A stretch of DNA of 59,692 nucleotides from Bacteroidaceae bacterium. GTDB lineage: Bacteria > Bacteroidota > Bacteroidia > Bacteroidales > Bacteroidaceae. The stretch's first letter is position 1. Each line of letters opens with the position of its first letter. The stretch spans positions 1 to 59,692 of the forward strand of contig JAFZFZ010000010.1 of NCBI GenBank assembly GCA_017557005.1. The letters run 5' to 3'. The notes beneath the pieces are model-generated. The model was not told the origin of the DNA. It saw only the letters and a list, made by a program, of their open reading frames with translations, and did not search any database. Position numbers and translations under genes: made by a program. Of this stretch, positions 8,884 to 19,435 are shown piece after piece.

Positions 8884-10608
8884 ATGAAGAGTATGAAAAG
8901 AAAGTTTATTATAGGACTAATGGGCTTGATGGCACTGACCTTCAACTCATGTGACGATTTCTTGAATCTGGAGCCGCTCAACGAAATCATTCTGGAAAAC
9001 TTCTGGAACGAGAAGAGCGACGTGCAGAATATCGTGACCAGCTGCTATGCAACATTGCAGGAGCAGGCTGTAGTGGAGCGCATGATGGCGTGGGGCGAGT
9101 TCCGTTCCGACAACATCATCGGTGGTACCAATATCAGTAACAATGAGGACTTGGAGGATATCTTTAAGGAGAATATCAAGGCCGACAATACATTCACTGA
9201 TTGGAGTCGCTTCTATTATATTATAAATACGTGTAACACCGTGATGCATTTTGCTCCTGGTGTGGCCGAGAAGGACCCCAGTTTCACAAAGAGCGAACTC
9301 GATGCTACGATTGCAGAGGTGACAGCTATCCGCGCGTTGTGCTATTTCTACCTTATCCGTGCATTCAGAGAGGTGCCTTATGTGACAGAGCCCTTCATTG
9401 AGGATACGCAGGAGATGAAACTCCCGGCCAACTCTTTTGCTGAAGTGCTCGACTCGCTTATCCAGGATTTGGAGAGTGTGAAGCAGCTTGCAGTGAAGAA
9501 CTATCCTGTGGATAAGACCAACTACCAGACCGGACGCATCACACAGGAGGCCATCTACGCTTTGTTGTGCGACCTCTACCTGTGGAAGCAGGATTACGAA
9601 TCGGCTATCCGTTATGCCGATCTCGTGATTGAGTCGAAGACCGCCAAGTACCAGAAACAACTCGATAAGATGGGTGGTAACGTGAGCGTGGAGGACCAAA
9701 TGATGAATGGATATCCGCTCATTTCTGACAAGCAGAGTAACTCGTATGGTGAGGCCTATAGCCAAATTTTTGGTATAGGTAACAGTCGTGAGAGTATCTT
9801 CGAACTCAACTACTCGTCGGATGAGACCATGCCTTCGAATGGTGCAATCAGCTACTACTATGGTAATTCAACCACATATCCCGGTATTGTGAAACCAGCT
9901 GAGTTTATCTCTACCGATATGACTTTGGATAATCCCAGTGTGTTTGGTCACAAGTACGACAGCCGCTATTACGAGAATATGCAGGCATCGGGCTCTACAT
10001 ACGGAATTAATAAGTATGCATCACCGCTCTGTCTGTTCAATGCGTCGGCAAGTACTCCTTCTCCATCTTATGGTGGATTTTATTCGAGTAGCAATTGCAA
10101 TGCCAACTGGATTGTCTATCGCTTGACCGACGTGATGCTGATGAAGGCCGAGGCTATGGTACAGCTCGTCAATGAGAACGATACAACAGTAGGTGCCGAT
10201 GTGGTGCGTGATTCGCTTCTTCGTGGTGCTTTTGCTATTGTTGAGGTGGTGAACACACGTTCAAACTTTAGCTCAACGGAGAGTCCTCTTTCATACGATC
10301 AGTATAGCAGCAAATCGCTGATGACCGCTCTTGTACTTGAAGAACGTCAGCGCGAATTGATGTTTGAGGGTAAGCGCTGGTTCGATCTCGTGCGTCGTGC
10401 CGAGCGTGAAGGCGATACCAACTATTTGATTGGTAGAGTAACACGCAAGGGCTCAGACAATGCCAGTGTAGTGCAGAGCAAACTCTCAAGAATGGATGGT
10501 CTGTACTGGCCCTATAATAAGGCTGAGTTGCAGGTAAACCCGAATTTGAAACAGAATCCGGCATATCCCAATGAGGATGACGGTTCATACCAAAGTACAA
10601 TAAAGTAA
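8884..10608 (+). CDS. SusD/RagB-family surface nutrient-binding lipoprotein (first copy)
   Basis: 574 aa with a lipobox (FNS-C23) followed directly by DDFLNLEP, the typical SusD mature N-terminus. The middle has TPR-like helices (RALCYFYLIRAFREVPYVTEPF). The C-terminal SusD motif LVLEERQRELMFEGKRWFDLVRR is present near residues 480-503. SusD forms the hinged lid on its cognate SusC, here the gene ending 1 bp upstream, so the two are almost certainly translationally linked. An alternative start at the fourth codon (8893) would not change the mature protein. Confidence 0.95.
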   Translation: MKSMKRKFIIGLMGLMALTFNSCDDFLNLEPLNEIILENFWNEKSDVQNIVTSCYATLQEQAVVERMMAWGEFRSDNIIGGTNISNNEDLEDIFKENIKADNTFTDWSRFYYIINTCNTVMHFAPGVAEKDPSFTKSELDATIAEVTAIRALCYFYLIRAFREVPYVTEPFIEDTQEMKLPANSFAEVLDSLIQDLESVKQLAVKNYPVDKTNYQTGRITQEAIYALLCDLYLWKQDYESAIRYADLVIESKTAKYQKQLDKMGGNVSVEDQMMNGYPLISDKQSNSYGEAYSQIFGIGNSRESIFELNYSSDETMPSNGAISYYYGNSTTYPGIVKPAEFISTDMTLDNPSVFGHKYDSRYYENMQASGSTYGINKYASPLCLFNASASTPSPSYGGFYSSSNCNANWIVYRLTDVMLMKAEAMVQLVNENDTTVGADVVRDSLLRGAFAIVEVVNTRSNFSSTESPLSYDQYSSKSLMTALVLEERQRELMFEGKRWFDLVRRAEREGDTNYLIGRVTRKGSDNASVVQSKLSRMDGLYWPYNKAELQVNPNLKQNPAYPNEDDGSYQSTIK

Positions 10609-10623
10609 GAACGATATAAACGA

Positions 10624-12666
10624 ATGACTATGATACGCAAAAGAAAGAATATAGCTATCTTGCTGCTGCAGTTTGTGCTGGCATCAGGTGTATTCTACAG
10701 TTGCAACGATGTGGATACATCGAACTACTACACCTTTACAGGCGAGATGATGAGCGAGTATTTGGAGTCGCGTGAGCAGTATAGCGACTTTACCGCCATC
10801 TTGAAGCGTGCTGATCTGTTCGAACCGCTGTCTGTATATGGCCACTACACCTGTTTTGCTCCTAACAACGATGCCTTCGATGTTTATTTGTCCGAGAAGG
10901 GACTAAACTCGATTGAAGAACTTACCGATGAGGATTGCGATACGATTGCCCGCACTCACTTGGTGAAGAATATCTACGAGGTGGCCGATATGGCTGATGG
11001 TACCTTGACCACTGCCAATATGAACCGCTGCTATATTGAGATTACCCACGGTGTGGACAGCAATATGAATGCTGTGGTTTATCTCAATCGTTCGGCTCAT
11101 ATCCTTTTCGCTACACAGGACGATGAGGTGGAGAATGGTATCGTGCAGCCTGTAAGCGGTGTGCTCAAGAGCAGTAGCCGTATGTTGCCCGATGTGATGG
11201 CCGACAATCCAACCATTTCTATCTTCAATGAGGCTTTGCGCCGTACGAAGTTGATCGATTCATTGTATGCCTATATTGATCCCTCATACAATCCGAAGGC
11301 TTATGAACGTGTCAAGTATACTTCTCACGTGAATAGAGAGACTGCAACCGCTCCCGATGAGAAGAAGCAGGGCTTCACCGCCTTTGTTCCTACCGATAAG
11401 GTGCTTTTCGAGAAGTATGGTATCACCGACTGGAAGGGATTGTACGACAAGGCTGTAGAAATCTATGGTGCAGTATATGAAGATGCCGGTGAAAGCTACT
11501 ATGACACAATTCCCGAGGCATTGGCCCATAGAAAGAATCCGCTCAACCGTCTCGTGGCATACCATATCCTTGACCGTGACGTGATTGGTTGGAACCTCCT
11601 CACACCGCGTAACGATATCGGTATCCAGACAACAGTGATGAACCCTATCGACTGGTATGAGACCTTGCTTCCCCAGACCATGATTCGTGTAGAGAAACTT
11701 ACTGTACTGAAATATGGTTATGGTAGCACCGTAGGTGAGCGCTATATCAACCGCCGTTGCGATGATGAGTATCAGGTAAAGGGCGCTATGATCAGCCAAA
11801 CTGTAGAGAATGAGTATGCCAACTCTGCCATTAACGGACGTTACTTCTATGTAGACGATCTGCTTGCTTTCTCAGAGACTACACGCGATGTGGTGCACAA
11901 CTGCCGCATCCGTATGGACATGGCTACCATCTTCCCCGAGTTGATGACCATGAACATTCGTCAGAATGGTACTGACCCCAGTGTCAATGACCCCGAATAT
12001 GACGAGACCGGTAAGTATGGCCGCAACTATTACTTCCCTGACGGCTATCTGAAGAATGTAAAGGTGAACGGCTTGTTTGTATATCGTCGTCCTCACAACT
12101 TTTATGACAGCTACGAAGGTGACGAGATGAACATGTTCGGAAACTATGATATTACCTTTAAGTTGCCTCCTGTTCCCTACGAGGGTGAATGGCAGATCCG
12201 TTTGGGTTATGCAGCTGAGCCCACCCGTGGTATTGCACAGGTATACTTCGGTGATGATCCCAATGCGATGGAGCCTCAGGGTATTCCCTTGGATATGACC
12301 AAGACTTTGGATGATCCCTCTATCTTGGGTGCCGACTGGGTTGCCAACTATACCACCATGTCGCAGCAGAACTTGGCTGCCGACCAGAAGGCTTTGAAGA
12401 ACAAGGGTTACTATCGTGGTGCTGCCGGTGGCTACCGTTACGATATGGGTACCACCAACCGCGTAATCTTTGCAACTCAGCTCCGTACTTTCCGTCGTGT
12501 GCTGTGTACCGTGCATATCGACCCAGAAAAGGACCACTACTTGCGCGTACGTAGCGTATCTTCCAAGAAGGGTAACGACAATGAGTTTATGCTCGACTAT
12601 ATCGAATTGGTGCCGAAGAGCGTATACGGTGTGACCGACGAAGGTGCTATGGAAGATATGTTGTAA
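10624..12666 (+). CDS. FAS1-domain lipoprotein with C-terminal beta-rich domain
   Basis: 680 aa. Lipobox FYS-C27 predicts a lipoprotein. Two FAS1 units are marked by CFAPNNDAFDVYL near residue 77 and AFVPTDKVLFEKYG near residue 253. The last 280 residues have no FAS1 signature. They look like a beta-sandwich (VNGLFVYRRP, EWQIRLGYAAEP, DYIELVP), reminiscent of ligand-binding modules appended to surface lipoproteins of SusCD loci. The gene starts 15 bp after susD and precedes a related FAS1 lipoprotein by 24 bp. It is probably an accessory surface receptor of the first SusCD pair. The ligand cannot be deduced. Confidence 0.75.
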   Translation: MTMIRKRKNIAILLLQFVLASGVFYSCNDVDTSNYYTFTGEMMSEYLESREQYSDFTAILKRADLFEPLSVYGHYTCFAPNNDAFDVYLSEKGLNSIEELTDEDCDTIARTHLVKNIYEVADMADGTLTTANMNRCYIEITHGVDSNMNAVVYLNRSAHILFATQDDEVENGIVQPVSGVLKSSSRMLPDVMADNPTISIFNEALRRTKLIDSLYAYIDPSYNPKAYERVKYTSHVNRETATAPDEKKQGFTAFVPTDKVLFEKYGITDWKGLYDKAVEIYGAVYEDAGESYYDTIPEALAHRKNPLNRLVAYHILDRDVIGWNLLTPRNDIGIQTTVMNPIDWYETLLPQTMIRVEKLTVLKYGYGSTVGERYINRRCDDEYQVKGAMISQTVENEYANSAINGRYFYVDDLLAFSETTRDVVHNCRIRMDMATIFPELMTMNIRQNGTDPSVNDPEYDETGKYGRNYYFPDGYLKNVKVNGLFVYRRPHNFYDSYEGDEMNMFGNYDITFKLPPVPYEGEWQIRLGYAAEPTRGIAQVYFGDDPNAMEPQGIPLDMTKTLDDPSILGADWVANYTTMSQQNLAADQKALKNKGYYRGAAGGYRYDMGTTNRVIFATQLRTFRRVLCTVHIDPEKDHYLRVRSVSSKKGNDNEFMLDYIELVPKSVYGVTDEGAMEDML

Positions 12667-12690
12667 TCGAATGACGAACAATACAAATCT

Positions 12691-14364
12691 ATGAATATGA
12701 AAATCAAATATAAATATGGTGTTGGCGCAGCAATGGCATTGCTGATGGCAACGGCATGTACCGACACTTGGGAACAGCATTATCAGCAGGAGCTGGCTGG
12801 TGGAACAAGTTTGTGGGAGGCAATCTCTGAACAAGGCAATCTGGGTAACTTTGCCAAGGTAATAGCTGCTTGTGACTACGACCAGGTGCTCAATGGTAGC
12901 CAAACCTACTCTGTGTTTGCTCCTACGAACGCTTGTCTGTCTGAAACTGAAGCTGACAGCCTGATTGAAAGCTACAAGAAGCAGAAGAGCCAGGGAATCA
13001 AGACCGATGACAATACGGTGATAACACAGTTTGTGCACAATCACATTGCACTCTACCGCAAGTCGGTATCAAGCATGACGAATGACTCTATCACGATGAT
13101 GAACGGTAAGTATCAGGTGCTTACCCAAACATCGCTTGGTGGCAAGCCTTTTGACGTGTCTAACGAGCTGCATAGCAACGGTGTGTTGTTTACCTTGACT
13201 GATCAGATTGACTATTTCCCCAACGTGTTCGAGTACTTGGGTATCGACCCCGATCTGGATAGCGTATACAACTATATCAATAGCTTCAGTGTGTATGAGT
13301 TTGATCCCTCGCAGAGTGTTGCAGGCGGTATTGTTGATGGTGAGACCGTATATCTTGACTCGGTGGAACACCTCAACAACAGCTTCCTCCGCAGCTATGG
13401 CCTCATCAACTCTGAGGATAGCACCTATTGGATGTTGGCTCCTACCAATGAGGTATGGACTGCGTTGTATGAGGAGTATCGCAACTACTACGTATACAAC
13501 ACTACTGTATCACGTCCCGATTCCATGCAGGAGGCCAATGCCAAACAGTCGATTATCTATGGTGCATTCTTTAATAGAACGGACAATAAGGATGTGGCTT
13601 TGCAGGACTCAGCTGTGTCTACTCTTGCTCCCTCAAAAGAAATGCGCAGGTTCTATGCCGAAGCCGATGTCTATGGCGTGTATTACAAGCCCTTCGAGCA
13701 GGGTGGCGTGTTTGATGGTGCAGAGGATATTGAGTGCAGTAACGGCCATGTGCTCAAGACTGACCAGTACAATATCGATAAGTCGCAGACCTTCTTGCGT
13801 ACGATTAAGGTAGAGGCTGAGGATTTGATCTATCAGAAGAGTCTGCTTGAGTGTGAAACTCCGCTTACCGTGCGCAATGTTTCGATGGACAACCCCTTCT
13901 ACAATAAGATTTCAGGCAATGCATATGTGGATGTCATCCCCAAGAATACGACAGAAGATCCCAACCACTTCCCCTCGCCTAAGGTGACATTCTCTATTCC
14001 TGAGACTTTGTCAAATATCGGTTATGACATCTATGTGGTAACAGCACCTGTTGAGGCATACAACACATATGCTACAGCAGAGGACCGTTTGCCCAACCGC
14101 TTCCGTCCTATGCTCTATTATAAGAATATGGACGGTAAGGAGCAGACGGGTCGTCTGAGCGTGGCTACTTCTACTCCCGGTAAGGTTGATACATTGTTGG
14201 TAGCTACCAACAGTACTTTCCCCACATGTGGTGTCGGTTTGGCTGAACCGGTAGTGTCGCTTCAGATCATGAACCAGGTTAGCCGTAATCAGACCAGTGA
14301 ATACTCTACCACATTGCACTTGGACTGCATTATTTTCAAACCGCATGTAAAGGTTGAGGAATAA
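12691..14364 (+). CDS. FAS1-domain lipoprotein (third in the locus)
   Basis: 557 aa. Lipobox ATA-C23 predicts an outer-membrane lipoprotein. FAS1 strand motifs appear near residues 74 (VFAPTNACL) and 248 (MLAPTNEVW), the usual spacing for two FAS1 domains. The C-terminal 170 residues form a beta-rich segment (IGYDIYVVTAPVEAY, MLYYKNMDG) like that of the neighbouring 680-aa protein, so the two may be paralogues. The gene ends 30 bp before the second susC and therefore sits exactly between the two SusCD pairs. Confidence 0.75.
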   Translation: MNMKIKYKYGVGAAMALLMATACTDTWEQHYQQELAGGTSLWEAISEQGNLGNFAKVIAACDYDQVLNGSQTYSVFAPTNACLSETEADSLIESYKKQKSQGIKTDDNTVITQFVHNHIALYRKSVSSMTNDSITMMNGKYQVLTQTSLGGKPFDVSNELHSNGVLFTLTDQIDYFPNVFEYLGIDPDLDSVYNYINSFSVYEFDPSQSVAGGIVDGETVYLDSVEHLNNSFLRSYGLINSEDSTYWMLAPTNEVWTALYEEYRNYYVYNTTVSRPDSMQEANAKQSIIYGAFFNRTDNKDVALQDSAVSTLAPSKEMRRFYAEADVYGVYYKPFEQGGVFDGAEDIECSNGHVLKTDQYNIDKSQTFLRTIKVEAEDLIYQKSLLECETPLTVRNVSMDNPFYNKISGNAYVDVIPKNTTEDPNHFPSPKVTFSIPETLSNIGYDIYVVTAPVEAYNTYATAEDRLPNRFRPMLYYKNMDGKEQTGRLSVATSTPGKVDTLLVATNSTFPTCGVGLAEPVVSLQIMNQVSRNQTSEYSTTLHLDCIIFKPHVKVEE

Positions 14365-14394
14365 GAGTAACGTAGCATTTAAATTTCATACGAT

Positions 14395-17300
14395 ATGAAG
14401 AACTATTTAATATATGGATTGTCTGCCTGCTTGCTGATGTCGGCTCCGGCTTGGGCTCAGAATGCTGATGATGGGCAGATTATTAAGATAGAAGTAGGTA
14501 AGGGTGCCAAGCAGCTGCCGACTCGTACGGTAGAGGGCGTCGTTATCAATGGTGCAACCAACCAACCCCTGTCGGGCGTGTTGGTAAGTGCTGCCGAGAT
14601 TGACGGTTACAGTACATTCACTGCCGAGGATGGTACTTATAAGTTGGATGTGCCTCTTATCGCCAGTCAGTTGTATCTCTCTGCGCCGAATATGAATGGT
14701 GTGCTGGTAGGTGTTGCTGCCGAAGGCGTACAACTTAAGTCGTATATCTATCCCGAGACTTTCAGTGACGAGTATATCGAGCGCAACAACCTGCTGGGTA
14801 TTAAGACTGTGCGTGACTTTGACTATAGTGACGCTGTTTCGGTAGAGGAGGAAATCCAGAAACAAGCAGGTGCCAGCGTGCGCACCATCACCCGCAATGG
14901 TACACCGGGTATTGGTGGCGTGATGTTTATGAACGGTATCAACTCGCTCAATGTGAATGCTCAGCCGCTCGTAGTCATCGATGGCGTTGTCATCGATCAG
15001 GAGTACAACCGTGAGATGTTGCACGATGGATTCTACAACAATATCCTGAGCAATATCAATCCGAACGATATTGAGAAGGTGACCGTGCTGCGCAACGGAA
15101 CAGCATTGTATGGTGCTAAGGGTGCCAATGGTGTCATCTTGGTGCAGACACGTCGCAATACAAGCATGGCAACCCGTATTACTGCCAGCGTATCATCTGG
15201 TGTAATGCTTGAGCCCAAGTATATTGATATGATGAATGCGGCTCAATATAAGAGCTATGCTTCGGATTTGTTGTCGACCACCAATACTACGATCAAGGAC
15301 TTTAAGTTCCTGAACGAGGATCCTAACTACTACTACTATCCGCAGTACCATAACGATACCGATTGGAAGCAGTATGTATATCGCACAGCCATCAGCCAGA
15401 ACTACAACATCAATGTTAGTGGTGGTGATGAGGTGGCCAACTATAACCTCTCTTTGGGCTATGTAGACAAGCAGAGTACTTTGGTGGGCAATGATATGGA
15501 CCGCATTAACATCCGATTCAATACCGATATTGAGTTTACTGAGAAGTTTGATGCTCGTTTTGATATCTCATTTGCCAGAGTGGCACGTAGTTTGCGTAAC
15601 GATGGCGCCACACTGGACTACACCGAGGGAACCTCTACTGCTCCCGGCTTCTTGGCTTATGTGAAGAGCCCCATGCTCAGCCCCTATACCTACTCTGACG
15701 GCGTGTTGTCTGACAGTTTCGTGGATGTAGGCGATGAGTCGTATCTTGATGAGGCTTTGGCAAAGTATAACAACTATAACTACAAACTGGCCAATCCCAT
15801 TGCTGTAAATGAGTATGGTAATGCACAGAACAAGAACTATTTTGAGAATTCAGTGCTCAACATCTCTGTTACTCCCAAATATCAGTTTACCGACCACTTG
15901 TCGCTGAGCGAGCATTTTGCCTATAACTTGGTCAATACCTCTGAGAACTACTATGTTCCCATGAACGGTGTCCCTAGTTACTTTGTGGGCAGTGTGAGCG
16001 CTTATCGTGACAATGAAACCCGTGCATTGGCTTCGCACCACAATACGACTTATTCTGATACACGTCTCGATTGGGCCAAGCGCTACGGTGCACATGATTG
16101 GCATGTATTTGGCGGTGCTCGTGTACTCATGGATAGCTACTCGCTCAATACACAGGTAGGTTACAATACCGGTAACGATAAGACTCCCTTCATGAGTTCA
16201 TCGCTTCTCAACGCTTCAAACGATGGCGCTGATGACAAGTGGAACTCATGGGCATGGTATGCGCAGGGTGAGTACAACTACTTGCAGCGCTACTATCTCC
16301 AACTCAATGCTACAGCTGAGACTTCATCCCGCTTCGGTAAGGATGCCATCAATAGCCTCAAGGTGTTTGGTGCTCCATGGACCATGTTCTATGGTGCCCA
16401 GGGTGCTTGGGTGGTAAGCAACGAGGCTTGGATGGCTGGCATCAAGCCCATCAACTATCTGCGTCTTTCGGCAGGTTATGATGTGAGCGGTAACGACGAT
16501 ATCGACTATTATGCAGCCCGTAGCTACTTCCGTGCATCAAAGTTTATGAACAGTATCTCCGGTATCGCCTTTGACAATATCGGAAACTCGCAACTGCAGG
16601 CCGAGATCACCAAGCGTTTCAATGCGGGATTGGAAACCAACCTCTTCCGCAATCGTTTGTCGGTGCAGTTTAATGGTTTTATCAGCAATACCGATAACCT
16701 GCTCACCTTCCAGTCGCTCGGTTTCCTCTCAGGATTGCAGTACAACTGGAGCAACGGTGGTGCCCTCAGCAACAAGGGCTTCGATGCTTCCGTAATGGGC
16801 AAACTTATTGCAACCAAGAACTTCCAATGGGAGGTAGGTGCTAGTGCCGGACATTACAAGAATGAGATTACTCAACTCCCCGACGGTAAGACCTTCATCA
16901 ATACAGATATCTATGGTGCTACTATCCGTACCGAGGTAGGCAAGGCTGCCAACCTCTTCTATGGCTATGAGACCGAGGGCGTGTTTGCTACCAGTGAGCA
17001 GGCTGCTGAGTCAGGCTTGTATGTCTTGGCTGCCAATGGTGTAGACAAGCAGTATTTTGGTGCAGGTGATGTTATCTTCAAGGACAACCATGTGGATGGT
17101 GTTATCGATGAGAAGGATAGAGTAGTGATTGGCGATCCCAATCCCGATATCTATGGTAACCTCTTCAGCTCTATGCACTACAAGCGCTTCAGCTTCGATA
17201 TGAACTTCAACTATAGTCTCGGCAACGATGTATACAACTACATGCGTAGTCAACTCGAAGGTGGTAGCCGATTCATGAACCAGACTACCGCTATGCTGAA

Positions 17301-17631
17301 TCGTTGGCAGGCTGAGGGTCAGGTGACCGATATGCCTCGTGCTTCATTCCAAGACCCCATGGGCAATAGCCGCTTCAGTGATCGTTGGATTGAGGATGGT
17401 AGCTATCTCAGACTTAAGACTGTGACACTTAGCTATAAGTTGCCGGTAAACTCAACCTTCGTTCAGGGATTGCAGTTCTGGGTACAGGCAAACAATGTGT
17501 TTACCCTTACCAACTACTTGGGTAGTGATCCCGAGTTCTCAGCTACATCCAATGTGATTGGACAGGGTGTTGACCTCGGTCAGTTGGCACAAAGCCGCAG
17601 TTTTGTTGCAGGTATTAAAATTAACCTCTAA
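14395..17631 (+). CDS. SusC/RagA-family TonB-dependent outer membrane transporter (second copy)
   Basis: 1078 aa. Signal peptide to about residue 22 (AWAQ), a carboxypeptidase-regulatory-like domain at about 45-115 (VEGVVINGATNQPLSGVLV), and a plug with MNGINSLNVNAQPLVVIDG, INPNDIEKVTVLRNG and AKGANGVILVQTRR. The barrel ends GIKINL. It is clearly diverged from the first SusC in the plug and lacks a recognisable EVVVT TonB box. Partner susD follows after 18 bp. Two adjacent but dissimilar SusCD pairs suggest import of two product classes from one substrate. Confidence 0.94.
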   Translation: MKNYLIYGLSACLLMSAPAWAQNADDGQIIKIEVGKGAKQLPTRTVEGVVINGATNQPLSGVLVSAAEIDGYSTFTAEDGTYKLDVPLIASQLYLSAPNMNGVLVGVAAEGVQLKSYIYPETFSDEYIERNNLLGIKTVRDFDYSDAVSVEEEIQKQAGASVRTITRNGTPGIGGVMFMNGINSLNVNAQPLVVIDGVVIDQEYNREMLHDGFYNNILSNINPNDIEKVTVLRNGTALYGAKGANGVILVQTRRNTSMATRITASVSSGVMLEPKYIDMMNAAQYKSYASDLLSTTNTTIKDFKFLNEDPNYYYYPQYHNDTDWKQYVYRTAISQNYNINVSGGDEVANYNLSLGYVDKQSTLVGNDMDRINIRFNTDIEFTEKFDARFDISFARVARSLRNDGATLDYTEGTSTAPGFLAYVKSPMLSPYTYSDGVLSDSFVDVGDESYLDEALAKYNNYNYKLANPIAVNEYGNAQNKNYFENSVLNISVTPKYQFTDHLSLSEHFAYNLVNTSENYYVPMNGVPSYFVGSVSAYRDNETRALASHHNTTYSDTRLDWAKRYGAHDWHVFGGARVLMDSYSLNTQVGYNTGNDKTPFMSSSLLNASNDGADDKWNSWAWYAQGEYNYLQRYYLQLNATAETSSRFGKDAINSLKVFGAPWTMFYGAQGAWVVSNEAWMAGIKPINYLRLSAGYDVSGNDDIDYYAARSYFRASKFMNSISGIAFDNIGNSQLQAEITKRFNAGLETNLFRNRLSVQFNGFISNTDNLLTFQSLGFLSGLQYNWSNGGALSNKGFDASVMGKLIATKNFQWEVGASAGHYKNEITQLPDGKTFINTDIYGATIRTEVGKAANLFYGYETEGVFATSEQAAESGLYVLAANGVDKQYFGAGDVIFKDNHVDGVIDEKDRVVIGDPNPDIYGNLFSSMHYKRFSFDMNFNYSLGNDVYNYMRSQLEGGSRFMNQTTAMLNRWQAEGQVTDMPRASFQDPMGNSRFSDRWIEDGSYLRLKTVTLSYKLPVNSTFVQGLQFWVQANNVFTLTNYLGSDPEFSATSNVIGQGVDLGQLAQSRSFVAGIKINL

Positions 17632-17649
17632 TCCCATATATATAATAGT

Positions 17650-19428
17650 ATGAAACATTCATTCCATATTCAGTCAAAACCGAGCAGAAGCCTCCTCGTA
17701 GGTTTGCTCTCTGCACTGATACTTCTGCCGATGACGAGCTGTGAAGACTTCTTGAATACTGAGTCGTCATACTTCTCTGATAGCACACTTGACAACCCGA
17801 CTGATACGCTCTATTCTGTTGTGGGTGTCATCAATAAGTTGCAAAGTCTGTCAGATAGAACCATCTTGTTGGGCGAACTTCGTGGAGACCTCTCTGATGT
17901 GACCGACGGAGCAAACTCTGACCTGTTGGAGATTGCCATGTTCAACGTGAGCGATGATAACCAGTACAATGCTCCGCACGACTACTATGCTGTTATCAAC
18001 AACTGCAACTACTTCTTGGCCAATGTCGATATCGACATGAAGAATAATCGCAACGAGTATGTCTTCCGTAAAGAATATGCTGTAATCAAGGGTTATCGTG
18101 CGTGGACCTATTTGCAGTTGGCGCTCAACTATGGTAGGGTACCTTTGGTGACTGAGCCCATCTTGACACAAGAGGAGGCAGAACGCGACTACCCGAAGAT
18201 GGGAATTCAAGAGATTTGCGAGTATTTCATTGATGACTTGCAGGGTTTGGAGACCATTGAGATGCCTGGCTATGGTACCATCCGTAATACCGACTCACGT
18301 CTCTTCTACTTCCCCATCTACGTATTGTTGGGTGATCTCAATCTCTGGGCAGGCAACTACAAGGAGGCTGCTATGAATTACTATAACTACCTCAACACCC
18401 GCAATGGCGCTAATGTAGGTGCACCTATCAATACCAACTTTACCAGGTGGAGTGCCGATGATTTGCGTTGGGAGATGAAAACAAGCATGTCAGGTGGCTC
18501 AGGTGAGACCTACAATGCACAGACAGAGCTAGTGACCATGTTCCCTGGCGACTCTATTCCTTCTGAGAGTCAGTATAGCCGTTTGAACGACTACTTCAAC
18601 TCTACTGCCAACAACGATAATGTGGCCTCTATTGCCGCTTCGCAAAAATTGCGTGACCTCTCAGCTGCGCAGGTATATTGTCATCTTACCTCAGCGTCAA
18701 ACATCCTATATCCGCCCCAAACATTGGAGGGCTTAGATAGAGGCGATCTTCGCTTGTCAAGTAACTGGACCGAGCGTGAAGGTGTTAATGGTGCAATGGG
18801 TTCGGGTGTCAAGATGGTGTCGAACTCAAAGTATACCTCACGCAATGTGCGTCTCTATCGTCGCACCATGGTTTACTTACGCTTAGCAGAGGCCCTCAAC
18901 CGTGCAGGTTATCCTCGTTTTGCCTTCAAGATATTGCAGTCGGGTGTCAATAATTCTGTTATTGAGAATGAAGTTATACCTTTCTATTCTGAGGCCGATG
19001 CTGCGTGGCTCCGCCAGTTTAACTTCCCTAATAACCAGTATGTGCTTCGCACCAAGGCTGAGGGTGCTGATGAGAATACGTATGGTATTCACTCCAATGG
19101 CTCGGGCTGGACGGAGTATAACGAGTACTATGTATTCCCTGATGACTCAACGCTTAACGCTGAGGCTCGCTTGGCCTATCAGATTCAAGCTGTTGAGGAT
19201 CTCATCATGGATGAGGAGGCTTTGGAGTTTGCCTTCGAGGGACATCGCTATTATGACCTCATGCGCGTAGCCTTACGTCGTGGTGAACCTACATACCTGG
19301 CAGATCATGTGTATGCACGTCGTGGAGCTTCACGAACAGAGGAAATGCGGTCATTCATAACCAAAGACCTCACTGATGTGAACAACTGGTATATCAGTTG
19401 GAACGGCGAATTGGGTGTCAACTATTGA
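17650..19428 (+). CDS. SusD/RagB-family surface nutrient-binding lipoprotein (second copy)
   Basis: 592 aa. Lipobox MTS-C31 followed by EDFLNTESS. SusD-type helices are visible (KGYRAWTYLQLALNYGRVPLVTEP), as is the C-terminal motif VEDLIMDEEALEFAFEGHRYYDLMRVA. It pairs with the SusC ending 18 bp upstream. The stop codon is followed within 10 bp by a strong hairpin with a T-run, so this gene probably ends the main transport transcript. Confidence 0.94.
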   Translation: MKHSFHIQSKPSRSLLVGLLSALILLPMTSCEDFLNTESSYFSDSTLDNPTDTLYSVVGVINKLQSLSDRTILLGELRGDLSDVTDGANSDLLEIAMFNVSDDNQYNAPHDYYAVINNCNYFLANVDIDMKNNRNEYVFRKEYAVIKGYRAWTYLQLALNYGRVPLVTEPILTQEEAERDYPKMGIQEICEYFIDDLQGLETIEMPGYGTIRNTDSRLFYFPIYVLLGDLNLWAGNYKEAAMNYYNYLNTRNGANVGAPINTNFTRWSADDLRWEMKTSMSGGSGETYNAQTELVTMFPGDSIPSESQYSRLNDYFNSTANNDNVASIAASQKLRDLSAAQVYCHLTSASNILYPPQTLEGLDRGDLRLSSNWTEREGVNGAMGSGVKMVSNSKYTSRNVRLYRRTMVYLRLAEALNRAGYPRFAFKILQSGVNNSVIENEVIPFYSEADAAWLRQFNFPNNQYVLRTKAEGADENTYGIHSNGSGWTEYNEYYVFPDDSTLNAEARLAYQIQAVEDLIMDEEALEFAFEGHRYYDLMRVALRRGEPTYLADHVYARRGASRTEEMRSFITKDLTDVNNWYISWNGELGVNY

Positions 19429-19435
19429 CAGATTG

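Noticed and set aside
11872..13044. 390-aa minus-strand open frame across two FAS1 genes
   Set aside because: It spans the junction of two genuine lipoprotein genes in antisense with Val/His/Thr-rich composition typical of a shadow frame.
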